Source: a virus. From it: 21,063 nt of DNA. The notes beneath the pieces were generated by a model. It did no database searches. It was not told the origin of the DNA and was given only the letters and a program-made list of their open reading frames with translations. The translations under genes were made by a program, and so were the position numbers. This document shows, in pieces, positions 7,107 through 14,341 of this stretch (position 1 is its first letter; every line of letters begins with the position of its first letter). Location: IMG/VR virus record IMGVR_UViG_3300025736_003554, positions 1 through 21,063 of that record; one strand, given 5' to 3'.

Positions 7107-7362
7107 ATTGTTTCATTTGTTCTAAATCAGTTTTTCTCCATGTCAGTTGGTAAATTTTAGACATTGTATTTATATCATCTCGTATCTCAAACCCCATTAC
7201 TTTTTCAGAACCCCCACTGTCTGCGGGGTTATTCACAAACTTTTCTAAATATCCCAGTATTAAATCTATATCTGTTCTATCATCATTACTAGATTTTTTT
7301 AATTTATCTAATATCTTTTCTAGTTCTTTGAGTCTATTTATGTTGGTTTTGTTCCTGGCCAT
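7099..7362 (-). CDS. Unknown protein, related to its downstream neighbour
   Basis: The ATG at 7362 (87 residues) is preferred over a GTG at 7383 because AAGGAAA lies just upstream of it. The protein is MARNKTNINRLKELEKILDKLKK followed by an acidic stretch, an LILGYLEKFV helix, GFEIRDDINTM and a short C-terminal region. It lacks the cysteines of the 160-residue neighbour but shares the NRLKELEK helix and the IRD(D/E)I segment in the same order. It overlaps both neighbours by a few bases to tens of bases. The function is unknown. Confidence 0.65.
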   Translation of the reverse strand: MARNKTNINRLKELEKILDKLKKSSNDDRTDIDLILGYLEKFVNNPADSGGSEKVMGFEIRDDINTMSKIYQLTWRKTDLEQMKQYE

Positions 7363-7610
7363 AGTTTTCCTTTTTCTACACAATTAATGCACATATAGAC
7401 ATCTAATCTTTTCATTACTGGGGGGATTCGTCTGATTTCTCCAGTATATTTATTTTTCTGCATTTTCGCTGGTTTAACCATTATTAATCTTATTTGATGT
7501 AATCCCTGTGTTGTGGGAATCCCACAAACACAACATTTAACGAACGGTATATCAACTTTTTCTACATCGTTAATATGTTTTTTATTGGGAGTTATTATTC
7601 GGTTTGACAT
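7338..7610 (-). CDS. Zinc-ribbon small protein
   Basis: This 90-residue basic protein has CCVC at 26-29 and CINC at 74-77, separated by a lysine- and arginine-rich region with RLIMVKPAKMQKNKYTGEIR in the middle. The spacing suggests a zinc ribbon with a long loop. It overlaps the preceding gene by 29 bases and the next by 25, in keeping with the tight packing here. The family is not recognised; nucleic-acid or structural-protein binding are both possible. Confidence 0.7.
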   Translation of the reverse strand: MSNRIITPNKKHINDVEKVDIPFVKCCVCGIPTTQGLHQIRLIMVKPAKMQKNKYTGEIRRIPPVMKRLDVYMCINCVEKGKLWPGTKPT

Positions 7611-7908
7611 CTTCTTTTATAACAGGTTGTCCTTGTTTAACCTTATTACCGAAAGGGGTAGTAACTGGTTCATCCGCTATTTTATTAAGATACCAAACTA
7701 GAATATAAATTTTATTTCCAATAGAATAAGAGTTACGTCCGTTGAGAAATCTTTTTGTATTATCAATCGTGTCGAGAAAATCGTTTACCTTTTTGTCAAA
7801 ATCTTGAAGTTGTTTTACCGTTGGTTTTTCAGGTGAAACAAAAGATTCTACTTTCATTCGTGCCCTAATTGTCTTTTGACCTGTATTAGGAATATTTGGT
7901 GCTGGCAT
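7582..7908 (-). CDS. Unknown protein, first gene after the portal
   Basis: This 108-residue protein begins MPAPNIPNTGQKTIRARMKV and contains a helical FDKKVNDFLDTIDNTKRFLNG segment and an IYILVWYLNKI segment. It has an excellent ribosome site (AAAGGAGG, five bases before ATG) and a sigma-70-like promoter directly upstream, so it starts a transcription unit that runs through the zinc-ribbon genes to the protease and beyond. No family is recognised. The promoter implies strong, independently timed expression. Confidence 0.7.
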   Translation of the reverse strand: MPAPNIPNTGQKTIRARMKVESFVSPEKPTVKQLQDFDKKVNDFLDTIDNTKRFLNGRNSYSIGNKIYILVWYLNKIADEPVTTPFGNKVKQGQPVIKEDVKPNNNSQ

Positions 7909-7942
7909 TATGCCTCCTTTTACTTAATCTTTAACTTTTTAT

Positions 7943-7971
7943 ATTGTATCAAAAATGTTATTAAAAATCAA
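7943..7971 (-). promoter_or_regulatory. Sigma-70-like promoter with extended -10
   Basis: On the minus strand TTGATT (7971-7966) and TACAAT (7948-7943) are separated by exactly 17 bases, with TGA directly before the -10 (extended TGN). The start of transcription should fall near 7936, about 28 bases before the ATG at 7908, leaving room for the AAAGGAGG site. Confidence 0.75.
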
Positions 7972-7974
7972 TAT

Positions 7975-9537
7975 CTATTTTTCATCGTGAGAACTCTCAT
8001 CTTCTTTAGGATCTTTATCTCCTGGCCCACGATTATCTTTCCCACGAGATGCGTCAGGAGAAGATGTATCTGATACTCTACCAATAGCCTTTTCCACCTC
8101 AATCATTGAGTCGTTTTTAGTACCAACTAAATAATATTTATTAGCCCATTCCTCACTAATTGGTAGTAACCCCATAGACATTCTAGCTTCATTAAATGAA
8201 TATAGTCCTTTATCTCTTGCCATCATAAAGTCACGCCTTGAAGCCTCAGATTCCTCTAGTCCTGCAGTTTTAAAGTCTATTCTCCATCCTTCAATTTTCA
8301 TGCTATCCTGTATAATCACTTTTGTAATTTTTTGTGAAATTAATTTTCTTAAAGAGAATATATTAGTTAAGTAAAAAGCACGCCTCATTTCACTCATTGT
8401 TGCTCTATTTGTACCTTCGGGGAATCCAATCATGGGTAACGGAACTCCATATTGTCCCGCAACCTCTCTAATGCCAAAATTAAGTAATTCTAAATATGCC
8501 ATATCTTGAGGTGTAAGTCCTAATGTTTCTGCTTTAGCGCCTTTAAACGATATTAATGTTTTGCCTGCATTATGAGGCCCCATATAATTCTTCTCAAACC
8601 ATGCGGATACCGAATCTGCATCTGCTTCAGTAGAATCTTCGGGTAATTGTAGTTGAATGGGTGGACGACCACCGTTTCTTAAAATATTGATATTGTAAGT
8701 TAATGCCCTTAATAGTAATTGTAGTGTGGCAGTATTATCTTCTAAAACGGCTCTACCATATAAAGAAGCTCTACGACTTGGTCTTTTACCTTGAAAAATC
8801 TCATCCAAATTATATACAACAGATTTATTCTCAGTTGTTTTCCTTTTATATCCAACTTTCTCTATCACGCCTTTTTTCTTTTTTTCAGCATCAACTAAAA
8901 TAGTCATTGTCGTTGGATCAAGGTTGTAAAGTTCAGCCACTTCCATTGTTTTCTTTTTATTATTGGCACTTCTTTTTGTCGGTACTTTCTCTAAATAAAA
9001 ATCTCCATAAGCAAGATAGTTTTCAATACAAACACCAAGTAATGTTTCGATTGTGTCATCAGGATTGGGGTTATCAAAAAAATCAATTAATCTTTTTAAA
9101 TCTTTTTTAGAACCCTTTTTACCTCCTACAGACGGCTTAATTACATATCCACCACCCAACACAGCTTCTTTGATTCTTGTTGCACACTGAATTGAACCAG
9201 GAGAATCACTAAACAATGTTGATAATGTATTATAGTTTTTCCCAGATAATAAAATATTAGCTAAGAATGTTTCTGTTCCACTTGAAGTAGTAATATATTT
9301 ACGAGAACGATGAAATCGGTTGTCGAGTGCCTTAACAGTTTCAAAAGACCAATCTTTTTTAGCAGCTTTCAATGCCTTATTAACTTCTTCTACGACTTCT
9401 TTGTTATGTTGTGTTGTTAACTTTTGATTCAAATCTTTTGATGTATCAGATTCGCTTTTCTTCTTGGCTTCTTCGATCTTTGCTTTAACATTATCACTAT
9501 TTAGAATAGTTTTTTCTAAAAATTTTGGGATTTTCAT
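7975..9537 (-). CDS. Phage portal protein, HK97-like
   Basis: This 520-residue protein should form the dodecameric ring at the capsid vertex through which DNA is packaged. HK97-type landmarks are the AYGDFYLEK strand (176-184), LYNLDPTTMTIL (203-214), an SLYGRAVLEDNTATL helix start (258-272), LQLPEDSTEADADSV in the stem and wing region (296-310) and REVAGQYGVPLPMIG (357-371), then GTNRATMSEMRRAFY. Length is in the usual range. The first 70 residues are unusually charged and helical, and the C-terminal 40 are acidic and low complexity. It follows large terminase directly, the classic order. It has its own promoter at 9570-9598 but no clear Shine-Dalgarno sequence. Confidence 0.92.
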   Translation of the reverse strand: MKIPKFLEKTILNSDNVKAKIEEAKKKSESDTSKDLNQKLTTQHNKEVVEEVNKALKAAKKDWSFETVKALDNRFHRSRKYITTSSGTETFLANILLSGKNYNTLSTLFSDSPGSIQCATRIKEAVLGGGYVIKPSVGGKKGSKKDLKRLIDFFDNPNPDDTIETLLGVCIENYLAYGDFYLEKVPTKRSANNKKKTMEVAELYNLDPTTMTILVDAEKKKKGVIEKVGYKRKTTENKSVVYNLDEIFQGKRPSRRASLYGRAVLEDNTATLQLLLRALTYNINILRNGGRPPIQLQLPEDSTEADADSVSAWFEKNYMGPHNAGKTLISFKGAKAETLGLTPQDMAYLELLNFGIREVAGQYGVPLPMIGFPEGTNRATMSEMRRAFYLTNIFSLRKLISQKITKVIIQDSMKIEGWRIDFKTAGLEESEASRRDFMMARDKGLYSFNEARMSMGLLPISEEWANKYYLVGTKNDSMIEVEKAIGRVSDTSSPDASRGKDNRGPGDKDPKEDESSHDEK

Positions 9538-9552
9538 AGTTTTTTTAAGAAA

Positions 9553-9600
9553 AATTGATTTCTTTCTAAAATATACCTTTTTTTGAAAAGAAAATCAATT
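9553..9600 (-). terminator. Inverted repeat between terminase and portal, possible terminator
   Basis: AATTGATTT at 9553-9561 and AAATCAATT at 9592-9600 are perfect inverted copies, and the match continues imperfectly inward through the TCTTTC/GAAAAG stretches. On the minus strand the right arm covers the terminase stop codon and the hairpin is followed by a T-rich run. That fits a weak, AT-rich intrinsic terminator ending terminase transcription. The loop holds the -10 of the portal promoter. Confidence 0.45.
9570..9598 (-). promoter_or_regulatory. Sigma-70-like promoter for the portal operon
   Basis: TTGATT (9598-9593) and TATATT (9575-9570) on the minus strand are separated by 17 bases. 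The predicted transcription start is near 9563, giving a leader of about 26 bases before the portal ATG at 9537. The -35 lies inside the right arm of the inverted repeat described at 9553-9600. Confidence 0.6.
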
Positions 9601-11275
9601 ACTTACCTACTACCTTAAAACCGTAACCTGGTGTACCTTTTCCACATTGATAACAAACACCCGCTACTGCATCAGCGACATCTTTACTTCCTTGTCGTGG
9701 ATGATCAATTTTCATTCCTTTGACTTCTTCTAGTTGTTGTAGTTCGGTAATCAGAGGTTTGTAGTAATAATAATCTAATCGTTTATCTAAAACAGCCGCT
9801 TTAAGCGTATAATATGCTTCTGGATTACGATCTACTGAGAAAAAATCGGCATTAAATCCTGCTGATTTTAGTGTCTGAACGGAATCAACTGATTGCCACC
9901 CGTCAAAAGTAATAAGATGAATATTGTATCCAATATCTTTTAGTTTATAAATTATTTGTCTAACATCTTCAAATTGGATTTCATCTTTAGGGCCTGCCTT
10001 TATTTGCATCATTAGATCGATAAATATTTTAGGACGTTTTTCTATTTTGCCTTTAATACTTTTAACATCTTTCCATCCATTAAATTTACCCATTGCAAAA
10101 CCAGCACAATCCCCCTTTCCTTCTCTATTAAGTCCTAAGTCGATATGGATAAATCTTTTATCAGTATCAAAATTTTCACTACCCTTATGGTTATAAAACC
10201 ATTCTGAAAACTCTCCTGTTTTGAGACTTACGGGGTGTTTCCGATTATAATTAGCGTTGTTATTAAGTACTTCTGGATTGTTAAAAAATCCCTGGATAGC
10301 CATTGATGGTTGAGCACCATAATCTCTCATTGCCCTTTCTGGATTTTGTTGAAACTCGTTTTCATATTCGACTGGCACCATTATCCCTTTTCCTTTGCTA
10401 GATAAATATTTACCTAAATCAAATTTTTCTCCACTAAACATTTCTGCAGGCATAGCTTCCCATAAAGGAGTTCTTCTTCTTAATACTCTAGGATTATCCT
10501 TTTCTTCTTCGAATTTTGTTTCAGCAAAGTCATAAACATATCTGGGAGAAGTAATAATAAACATTTTTCCCTTACTAAAGAAACGAGAACGAATACGTTT
10601 TTTAATTTGATTATATGATTCTTCGGCGTAATCTTTATCTTTAGTTAATGTATGAAAAGATGCTTCATCTATAACTGATCCAAAAATGTTATATCCTAGA
10701 GGTGATTCTTCATTAGATCCTAGCGGTAATATGAAAATGTTTTTAGGCATTCGTATTTTTGATTTAATACGAGGATCAGATGGGTAAAAATTTTGAAACC
10801 ATTGATTGTTGTCTATTCTATTTTTAATTTCACCAAAAACAATGTCCTTAGCCTGACTGAACGATTTAGAAATATTGACGAAAGCAATTTTAGTACCCTT
10901 AGCAAACTTAAAATACTTTTGAGGATTTCTTAAACACAAAAGGCGATGAATGATATAAACAATTGCCATTGAAGAAACATAAGATTTGCCCGAACCAATC
11001 CCCGCAATATATAAAACTTCTTCATATTTTCCCAAGTTTTCAAATTCCTCCCAAGTAGAAGTTTTATCAAAAATATCTATAAGAAGTTGTTTATTATAAG
11101 GTCTTGGTTTGTCTTGTTCGGTAACAAATTTAGGATTTTCCAGAAACTCTTTCATCGTTACTGGTTTGTGTTGATACTCTGGATGGTTTGTTAGGAACTC
11201 CAGTGTGTCCAACTCCTCCAGACTTGCGTTGTTCACGAACTTTGCGAATTGCGGTGAGAATAGTAGATTTTTCAT
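9599..11275 (-). CDS. Terminase large subunit
   Basis: This 558-residue ATP-driven packaging motor and nuclease has an N-terminal ATPase with Walker A GIGSGKS (92-98), a Walker B-type VIDEA (201-205) and the coupling-type ITSPR (241-245). The C-terminal RNase H-like nuclease carries acidic residues at HIDLGLNREGKGD (D379), ITFDGW (D458) and SKDVADAV (D532, D535). It would cut concatemers and pump DNA into the head through the portal encoded next. The chosen ATG at 11275 lies 146 bases inside the upstream gene. An internal ATG at 11155 would remove 40 residues, but the HPEYQHKPVTMKEFLENPKF region looks like normal terminase N-terminal sequence. Neither start has a strong ribosome site. Confidence 0.95.
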   Translation of the reverse strand: MKNLLFSPQFAKFVNNASLEELDTLEFLTNHPEYQHKPVTMKEFLENPKFVTEQDKPRPYNKQLLIDIFDKTSTWEEFENLGKYEEVLYIAGIGSGKSYVSSMAIVYIIHRLLCLRNPQKYFKFAKGTKIAFVNISKSFSQAKDIVFGEIKNRIDNNQWFQNFYPSDPRIKSKIRMPKNIFILPLGSNEESPLGYNIFGSVIDEASFHTLTKDKDYAEESYNQIKKRIRSRFFSKGKMFIITSPRYVYDFAETKFEEEKDNPRVLRRRTPLWEAMPAEMFSGEKFDLGKYLSSKGKGIMVPVEYENEFQQNPERAMRDYGAQPSMAIQGFFNNPEVLNNNANYNRKHPVSLKTGEFSEWFYNHKGSENFDTDKRFIHIDLGLNREGKGDCAGFAMGKFNGWKDVKSIKGKIEKRPKIFIDLMMQIKAGPKDEIQFEDVRQIIYKLKDIGYNIHLITFDGWQSVDSVQTLKSAGFNADFFSVDRNPEAYYTLKAAVLDKRLDYYYYKPLITELQQLEEVKGMKIDHPRQGSKDVADAVAGVCYQCGKGTPGYGFKVVGK

Positions 11276-11780
11276 CTTTACTTAATTTATGCATTTCTAC
11301 AGAAAACTGTGCTATTTTAGCTTCTGCATTTAGATTAACATTTAAATTTTCAGGAGATTTAATCCCCTCCATATCCATTATTTTACCCAAAATTGATAGA
11401 GCAGTATTCATAAAAGTTGCTCTCGTTGCACCTCTTGCCTGTAGATATTCTTGTATTGATCTCTGGTATAAGAAATCAAGTTTATCTTTAACTTCAGCTC
11501 TTTTTTCATTAAAATCGATATCTTGAGCCATTTCATCTTGTCTAATATATTCTATATCATTTGTTACTGATGCTACTGATGTTGGGACTTTAACAGTCTG
11601 ATTTTTGTCAACCTTAATGCCTTTTTCTAAAATACGAAATATTTGATAAGTCCCATATCCCATTCTCATAAGTTCTCTAACCTTACTTCTACGCAAAGCT
11701 ATTTTATTGAAATTATCGGGATCAACATTTTGAGCCTCAGCTATTATTTCTTTAGTAGATGGTAATTTTTGTTTGGCCAT
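11130..11780 (-). CDS. Probable terminase small subunit
   Basis: This 216-residue protein lies directly upstream of large terminase, the usual place for the DNA-recognition subunit. Residues about 30-50 (RRSKVRELMRMGYGTYQIFRIL) look like a helix-turn-helix or small helical DNA-binding domain. The middle is helical and could oligomerise, and the last 40 residues are basic and disordered (QRKSGGVGHTGVPNKPSR). The last 146 bases overlap the terminase large-subunit gene in another frame. Identification rests on position and domain type, not on a named family match. It begins three bases after the methyltransferase stop. Confidence 0.65.
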   Translation of the reverse strand: MAKQKLPSTKEIIAEAQNVDPDNFNKIALRRSKVRELMRMGYGTYQIFRILEKGIKVDKNQTVKVPTSVASVTNDIEYIRQDEMAQDIDFNEKRAEVKDKLDFLYQRSIQEYLQARGATRATFMNTALSILGKIMDMEGIKSPENLNVNLNAEAKIAQFSVEMHKLSKDEKSTILTAIRKVREQRKSGGVGHTGVPNKPSRVSTQTSNDERVSGKS

Positions 11781-11783
11781 TTC

Positions 11784-12983
11784 TTATATTAATTTGGCAT
11801 CGACTCCAATTTTCTTCATTCTATTAATAATAATTTGAACATATATCGGATCCATCTCCATCATATAACATCGTCTATTACAAGAATTTGCAGATACCAT
11901 TGTTGTTCCTGAACCACCAAATAAGTCAACAACCAGTTCATCTCGCTGGCTAGAGTTTTTAATGTAATCGTTGACTAATTCAATTGGCCTTTGTGCTGGA
12001 TGTTCAACTTTATCTTTACCCCTATCCCTTTTAACAAAGTTAGCGGCTGGTTCGGCATTGCCACCATAAAACTTATGTTTACCGCCTTTTCTCCAACCAT
12101 AAAGGATTGCCTCATAATTATATTGATAATCACTGTTACCTAATGTTGGGTTTTCTTTTACCCAAAATAATATTTGTGAGAATCTAAATAAATCTTCAAA
12201 TAATGTACCGACTCGGATTGTATACTTATCGGCAATCATTAAATAAATTGATGATTTATCACTCATTATATTATGGATATTTTTCATGAACTTTTTACAA
12301 AAACTCATATATTCATCGTCTGTTTTGTTATCTTGGTACTCTTGATATTCAAGTCCTACATTAAATGGTGGATCTGTAAATATCATATTGGCTTTTTCTC
12401 CGTTCATTAATATCCTGACAGATTTCATGATAGTACTGTTACCACACATCAATCGATGTTTGCCAATTTCATATATATCGCCATTCTTTATCTTGGTGTT
12501 TTTTGCTAATCCTTTTTCTTTTTCTAAATCAAAATCATCATCTTCGTCGCCAATATCCATAACTGTGTCTAAAAGTTTACTAATTTCTTCATGAGAAAAA
12601 CCCAGTATGTCGTCTGGTGTTAATTTATCTTCTTCGACAAGTCCATACATTATCTCCGCCAACATTGTATTGTCAAATTCCCCCGTTATTTTATTCAATG
12701 CCAAGTTAAGAATTTTTTCCTTTTGTGGTGAGAGGTTAACAAAAATTACAGGAACTTCTTTATGCCCTATTTTTTTAGCAGCTTCGTATCTTTGGTGTCC
12801 TCCAACGATTGTCCATTGGTGTTTTTCAAAATCTGCATGTTCTCTAGTATTAACAACGATTGGTTCAACAAACCCAAATTCTTTAATGGAACTAATCAAA
12901 TCCTGAAATTCTTTATCGTAAATTATTCGTGGATTATATTTAGCTTTATGTATTTTTTGGATTGATATATTTTTTACTTCCAT
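11784..12983 (-). CDS. ParB-like N-terminal domain fused to beta-class DNA methyltransferase
   Basis: This 399-residue phage protein has two parts. Residues 1-100 are a ParB/Srx-like domain with YNPR (16-19) and the GGHQRYEAAKKIG box (61-73). Residues about 165-395 are an S-adenosylmethionine-dependent amino-methyltransferase of N4-cytosine or N6-adenine type: TDPPF (203-207, catalytic motif IV) precedes VVDLFGGSGTT (351-361, motif I), the order of beta-class enzymes, with HPAQRP (328-333) between. It probably methylates phage DNA against restriction or marks packaging and replication sites. Target specificity cannot be read. It overlaps the upstream dehydrogenase by TAATG and precedes the terminase genes. 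Confidence 0.92.
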   Translation of the reverse strand: MEVKNISIQKIHKAKYNPRIIYDKEFQDLISSIKEFGFVEPIVVNTREHADFEKHQWTIVGGHQRYEAAKKIGHKEVPVIFVNLSPQKEKILNLALNKITGEFDNTMLAEIMYGLVEEDKLTPDDILGFSHEEISKLLDTVMDIGDEDDDFDLEKEKGLAKNTKIKNGDIYEIGKHRLMCGNSTIMKSVRILMNGEKANMIFTDPPFNVGLEYQEYQDNKTDDEYMSFCKKFMKNIHNIMSDKSSIYLMIADKYTIRVGTLFEDLFRFSQILFWVKENPTLGNSDYQYNYEAILYGWRKGGKHKFYGGNAEPAANFVKRDRGKDKVEHPAQRPIELVNDYIKNSSQRDELVVDLFGGSGTTMVSANSCNRRCYMMEMDPIYVQIIINRMKKIGVDAKLI

Positions 12984-13834
12984 TATCTTTTTTCTAAAAG
13001 TTTTTCAGTTAGACCCTGACTTTTTAATATACGAATATTAGATTTCTGTGTCGCTTCAATTATTTCTGTATTAATTCCATTTTCTTTACACCAATTAATC
13101 AAACTATTGATGTCTTTAGGGAAACAACTTCCTCCATACCCCCTTTTCCCTTTATGCCATACATCCCAATACATTCTACCCATTGGCGAACCAACCCATT
13201 TGGACGCAGTTGAAATACCCTTAACAACGTCAAAATCAGCATTAATTTTTTGACAAATATCATAGAAAAAGTTGGCGAACATAACCATTAATGCTCCATG
13301 GAAATTATTGACATATTTAGCAATTTCAGCTTCACCTGATGTACATATTACATCATAAGGACTTTGAGGGATTAAACGTAAAACTTCTTGGGCATATGGA
13401 TAGCTTTTTTTTGTAAATCCAATTATTTGTCTATCAGGGTTAATAAAATCTGATTCTGCTGTTTTTTCACTCAGAAATTCAGGATTGAATAAAAGAAACA
13501 ATTTTGGGTACTTTTTTTGTAATCTCTCGGTTGTTCCAGGGACAATTGTTGATTTAATAATTACCTTTTTATTCTTATCGATTTTATCCAAAACTTCTTC
13601 AACAATATTTGTTTTATATTCTTTTGTTTTCCAGTCAAAAGGTGTTGGGACAGCAATAAAAATATAATCGGCATCTCGATTAATTTCTTCCCAACTATAA
13701 GTTTCCCTGTCCAAAGATAAACCCATTACTTTATATTTAGGATAAATTCTTTTTTTAAACCATCGATAAACTTGATTACCAACCATTCCTGTATGTCCGA
13801 TTATCGCTATTGAAACTATATTATTTGAAGTCAT
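12983..13834 (-). CDS. Nucleotide-sugar (UDP-glucose/GDP-mannose-type) dehydrogenase, short form
   Basis: This 283-residue NAD-dependent enzyme should oxidise the C6 hydroxyl of a nucleotide sugar to a uronic acid. The N-terminal Rossmann domain has GHTGMVG (13-19), the AVPTPFD stretch (61-67) and STIVPGTT (95-102). The central domain has FNPEFLSE (116-123), EIAKYVNNFHG (170-180) and the catalytic RGYGGSCFPKD with Cys237, Lys240 and Asp241. Full-length enzymes are around 400 residues or more. Here the C-terminal nucleotide-binding domain is missing and the protein stops after the first helices following the central domain. It may still be active as a short form or use a different partner. It overlaps the upstream gene by 14 bases. 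Confidence 0.88.
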   Translation of the reverse strand: MTSNNIVSIAIIGHTGMVGNQVYRWFKKRIYPKYKVMGLSLDRETYSWEEINRDADYIFIAVPTPFDWKTKEYKTNIVEEVLDKIDKNKKVIIKSTIVPGTTERLQKKYPKLFLLFNPEFLSEKTAESDFINPDRQIIGFTKKSYPYAQEVLRLIPQSPYDVICTSGEAEIAKYVNNFHGALMVMFANFFYDICQKINADFDVVKGISTASKWVGSPMGRMYWDVWHKGKRGYGGSCFPKDINSLINWCKENGINTEIIEATQKSNIRILKSQGLTEKLLEKR

Positions 13835-14153
13835 TCTCTCCGCCTTTTTCTCTTACAAAATCTAAAAATTTAGCCAATAGTTTTAAATCTATCACTGCTA
13901 ATTTGGTAACTTTATTATGTTGTCTTAAAACTAATATTGGATTGTCACCATGTTTTCTACAATATTTCCCCTTAACTGTTTCATAAAGAGAAAATACCCT
14001 AAACCGTTTGTACCTTTTAGTGTCAATCTTAAAAGAAGGAAAATCCTTTAACTTGACATCAGGACTAATTTCACTGTAAGACATACGAATAATTCTTCTA
14101 CCCTTAAGTATTTTTGCTGTTGTTTTTTCTAAATCTTTCCACGCTTTATTCAT
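13821..14153 (-). CDS. PD-(D/E)XK nuclease-like protein (resolvase-like)
   Basis: The ATG at 14153 gives 110 residues; a GTG at 14177 would lie directly on the -10 box and is unlikely. The layout resembles small Holliday-junction-resolvase-type nucleases of phages: an N-terminal helix with Glu9 (WKDLEKTTAKIL), a basic GRRIIR strand, SPDV with Asp32, FKIDTKRYK with Asp44-x-Lys46, then NPILVLRQHN and VIDLKLLAKFL. The usual E-x-K is D-x-K here. A role in recombination, resolution or packaging is likely but not proven. A promoter precedes it, and it leads into the dehydrogenase, methyltransferase and terminase operon. Confidence 0.65.
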   Translation of the reverse strand: MNKAWKDLEKTTAKILKGRRIIRMSYSEISPDVKLKDFPSFKIDTKRYKRFRVFSLYETVKGKYCRKHGDNPILVLRQHNKVTKLAVIDLKLLAKFLDFVREKGGENDFK

Positions 14154-14177
14154 ACTTTTACTTAAATACTTAAACAC

Positions 14178-14186
14178 ATTATACCA
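14178..14186 (-). promoter_or_regulatory. Extended -10 promoter after tRNA-Tyr
   Basis: Minus-strand TGGTATAAT (14186-14178) is a perfect extended -10. The -35 position, inside tRNA-Tyr, is poor (ATTCCA at 17 bases). Predicted start is near 14171, about 18 bases before the ATG at 14153. It probably restarts transcription of the nuclease-dehydrogenase-methyltransferase-terminase operon after the tRNA cluster. Confidence 0.6.
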
Positions 14187-14190
14187 AATG

Positions 14191-14262
14191 TCCGAAAGGT
14201 TGGAATCGAACCAACAAATTACGGGTTTACAGTCCGTTGCCTGGCCATTTGGCTTCCTTCGG
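14191..14262 (-). tRNA. tRNA-Tyr (GTA), class I, archaeal/eukaryal-like
   Basis: The fold is complete: acceptor CCGAAGG/CTTTCGG with discriminator A73, D-arm GCC/GGC, anticodon arm ACGGA-CTGTAAA-CCCGT with one A-C mismatch, five-base variable loop, and T-arm GTTGG-TTCGATT-CCAAC. The anticodon is GTA. Bacterial tRNA-Tyr normally has a long variable arm and G1-C72, but this one has a short loop and C1-G72. No 3' CCA is encoded. Confidence 0.9.
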
Positions 14263-14266
14263 TTAG

Positions 14267-14337
14267 TAGATTAGCATGGATTCGAACCACAATTTTTCGG
14301 TTCAGAGCCGAAAGTCCTACCATTAGACGACAAATCT
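14267..14337 (-). tRNA. tRNA-Gln (CTG)
   Basis: Acceptor AGATTTG/CTAATCT (one T-T mismatch), D-arm GTCT/GGAC, anticodon stem TTCGG/CCGAA with loop CTCTGAA (anticodon CTG), T-arm TGTGG-TTCGAAT-CCATG with two wobble pairs, discriminator A. The first pair is A1-U72, where bacterial tRNA-Gln has U1-A72. No CCA is encoded. It lies four bases from tRNA-Tyr. Confidence 0.85.
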
Positions 14338-14341
14338 ATTG

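Noticed and set aside
1902-13667. Open frames on the plus strand, up to about 110 codons
   Set aside because: All lie opposite convincing minus-strand genes, have no ribosome sites or recognisable domains, and read as low-complexity Phe/Ser/Leu-rich sequence as expected for the complement of AT-rich genes.
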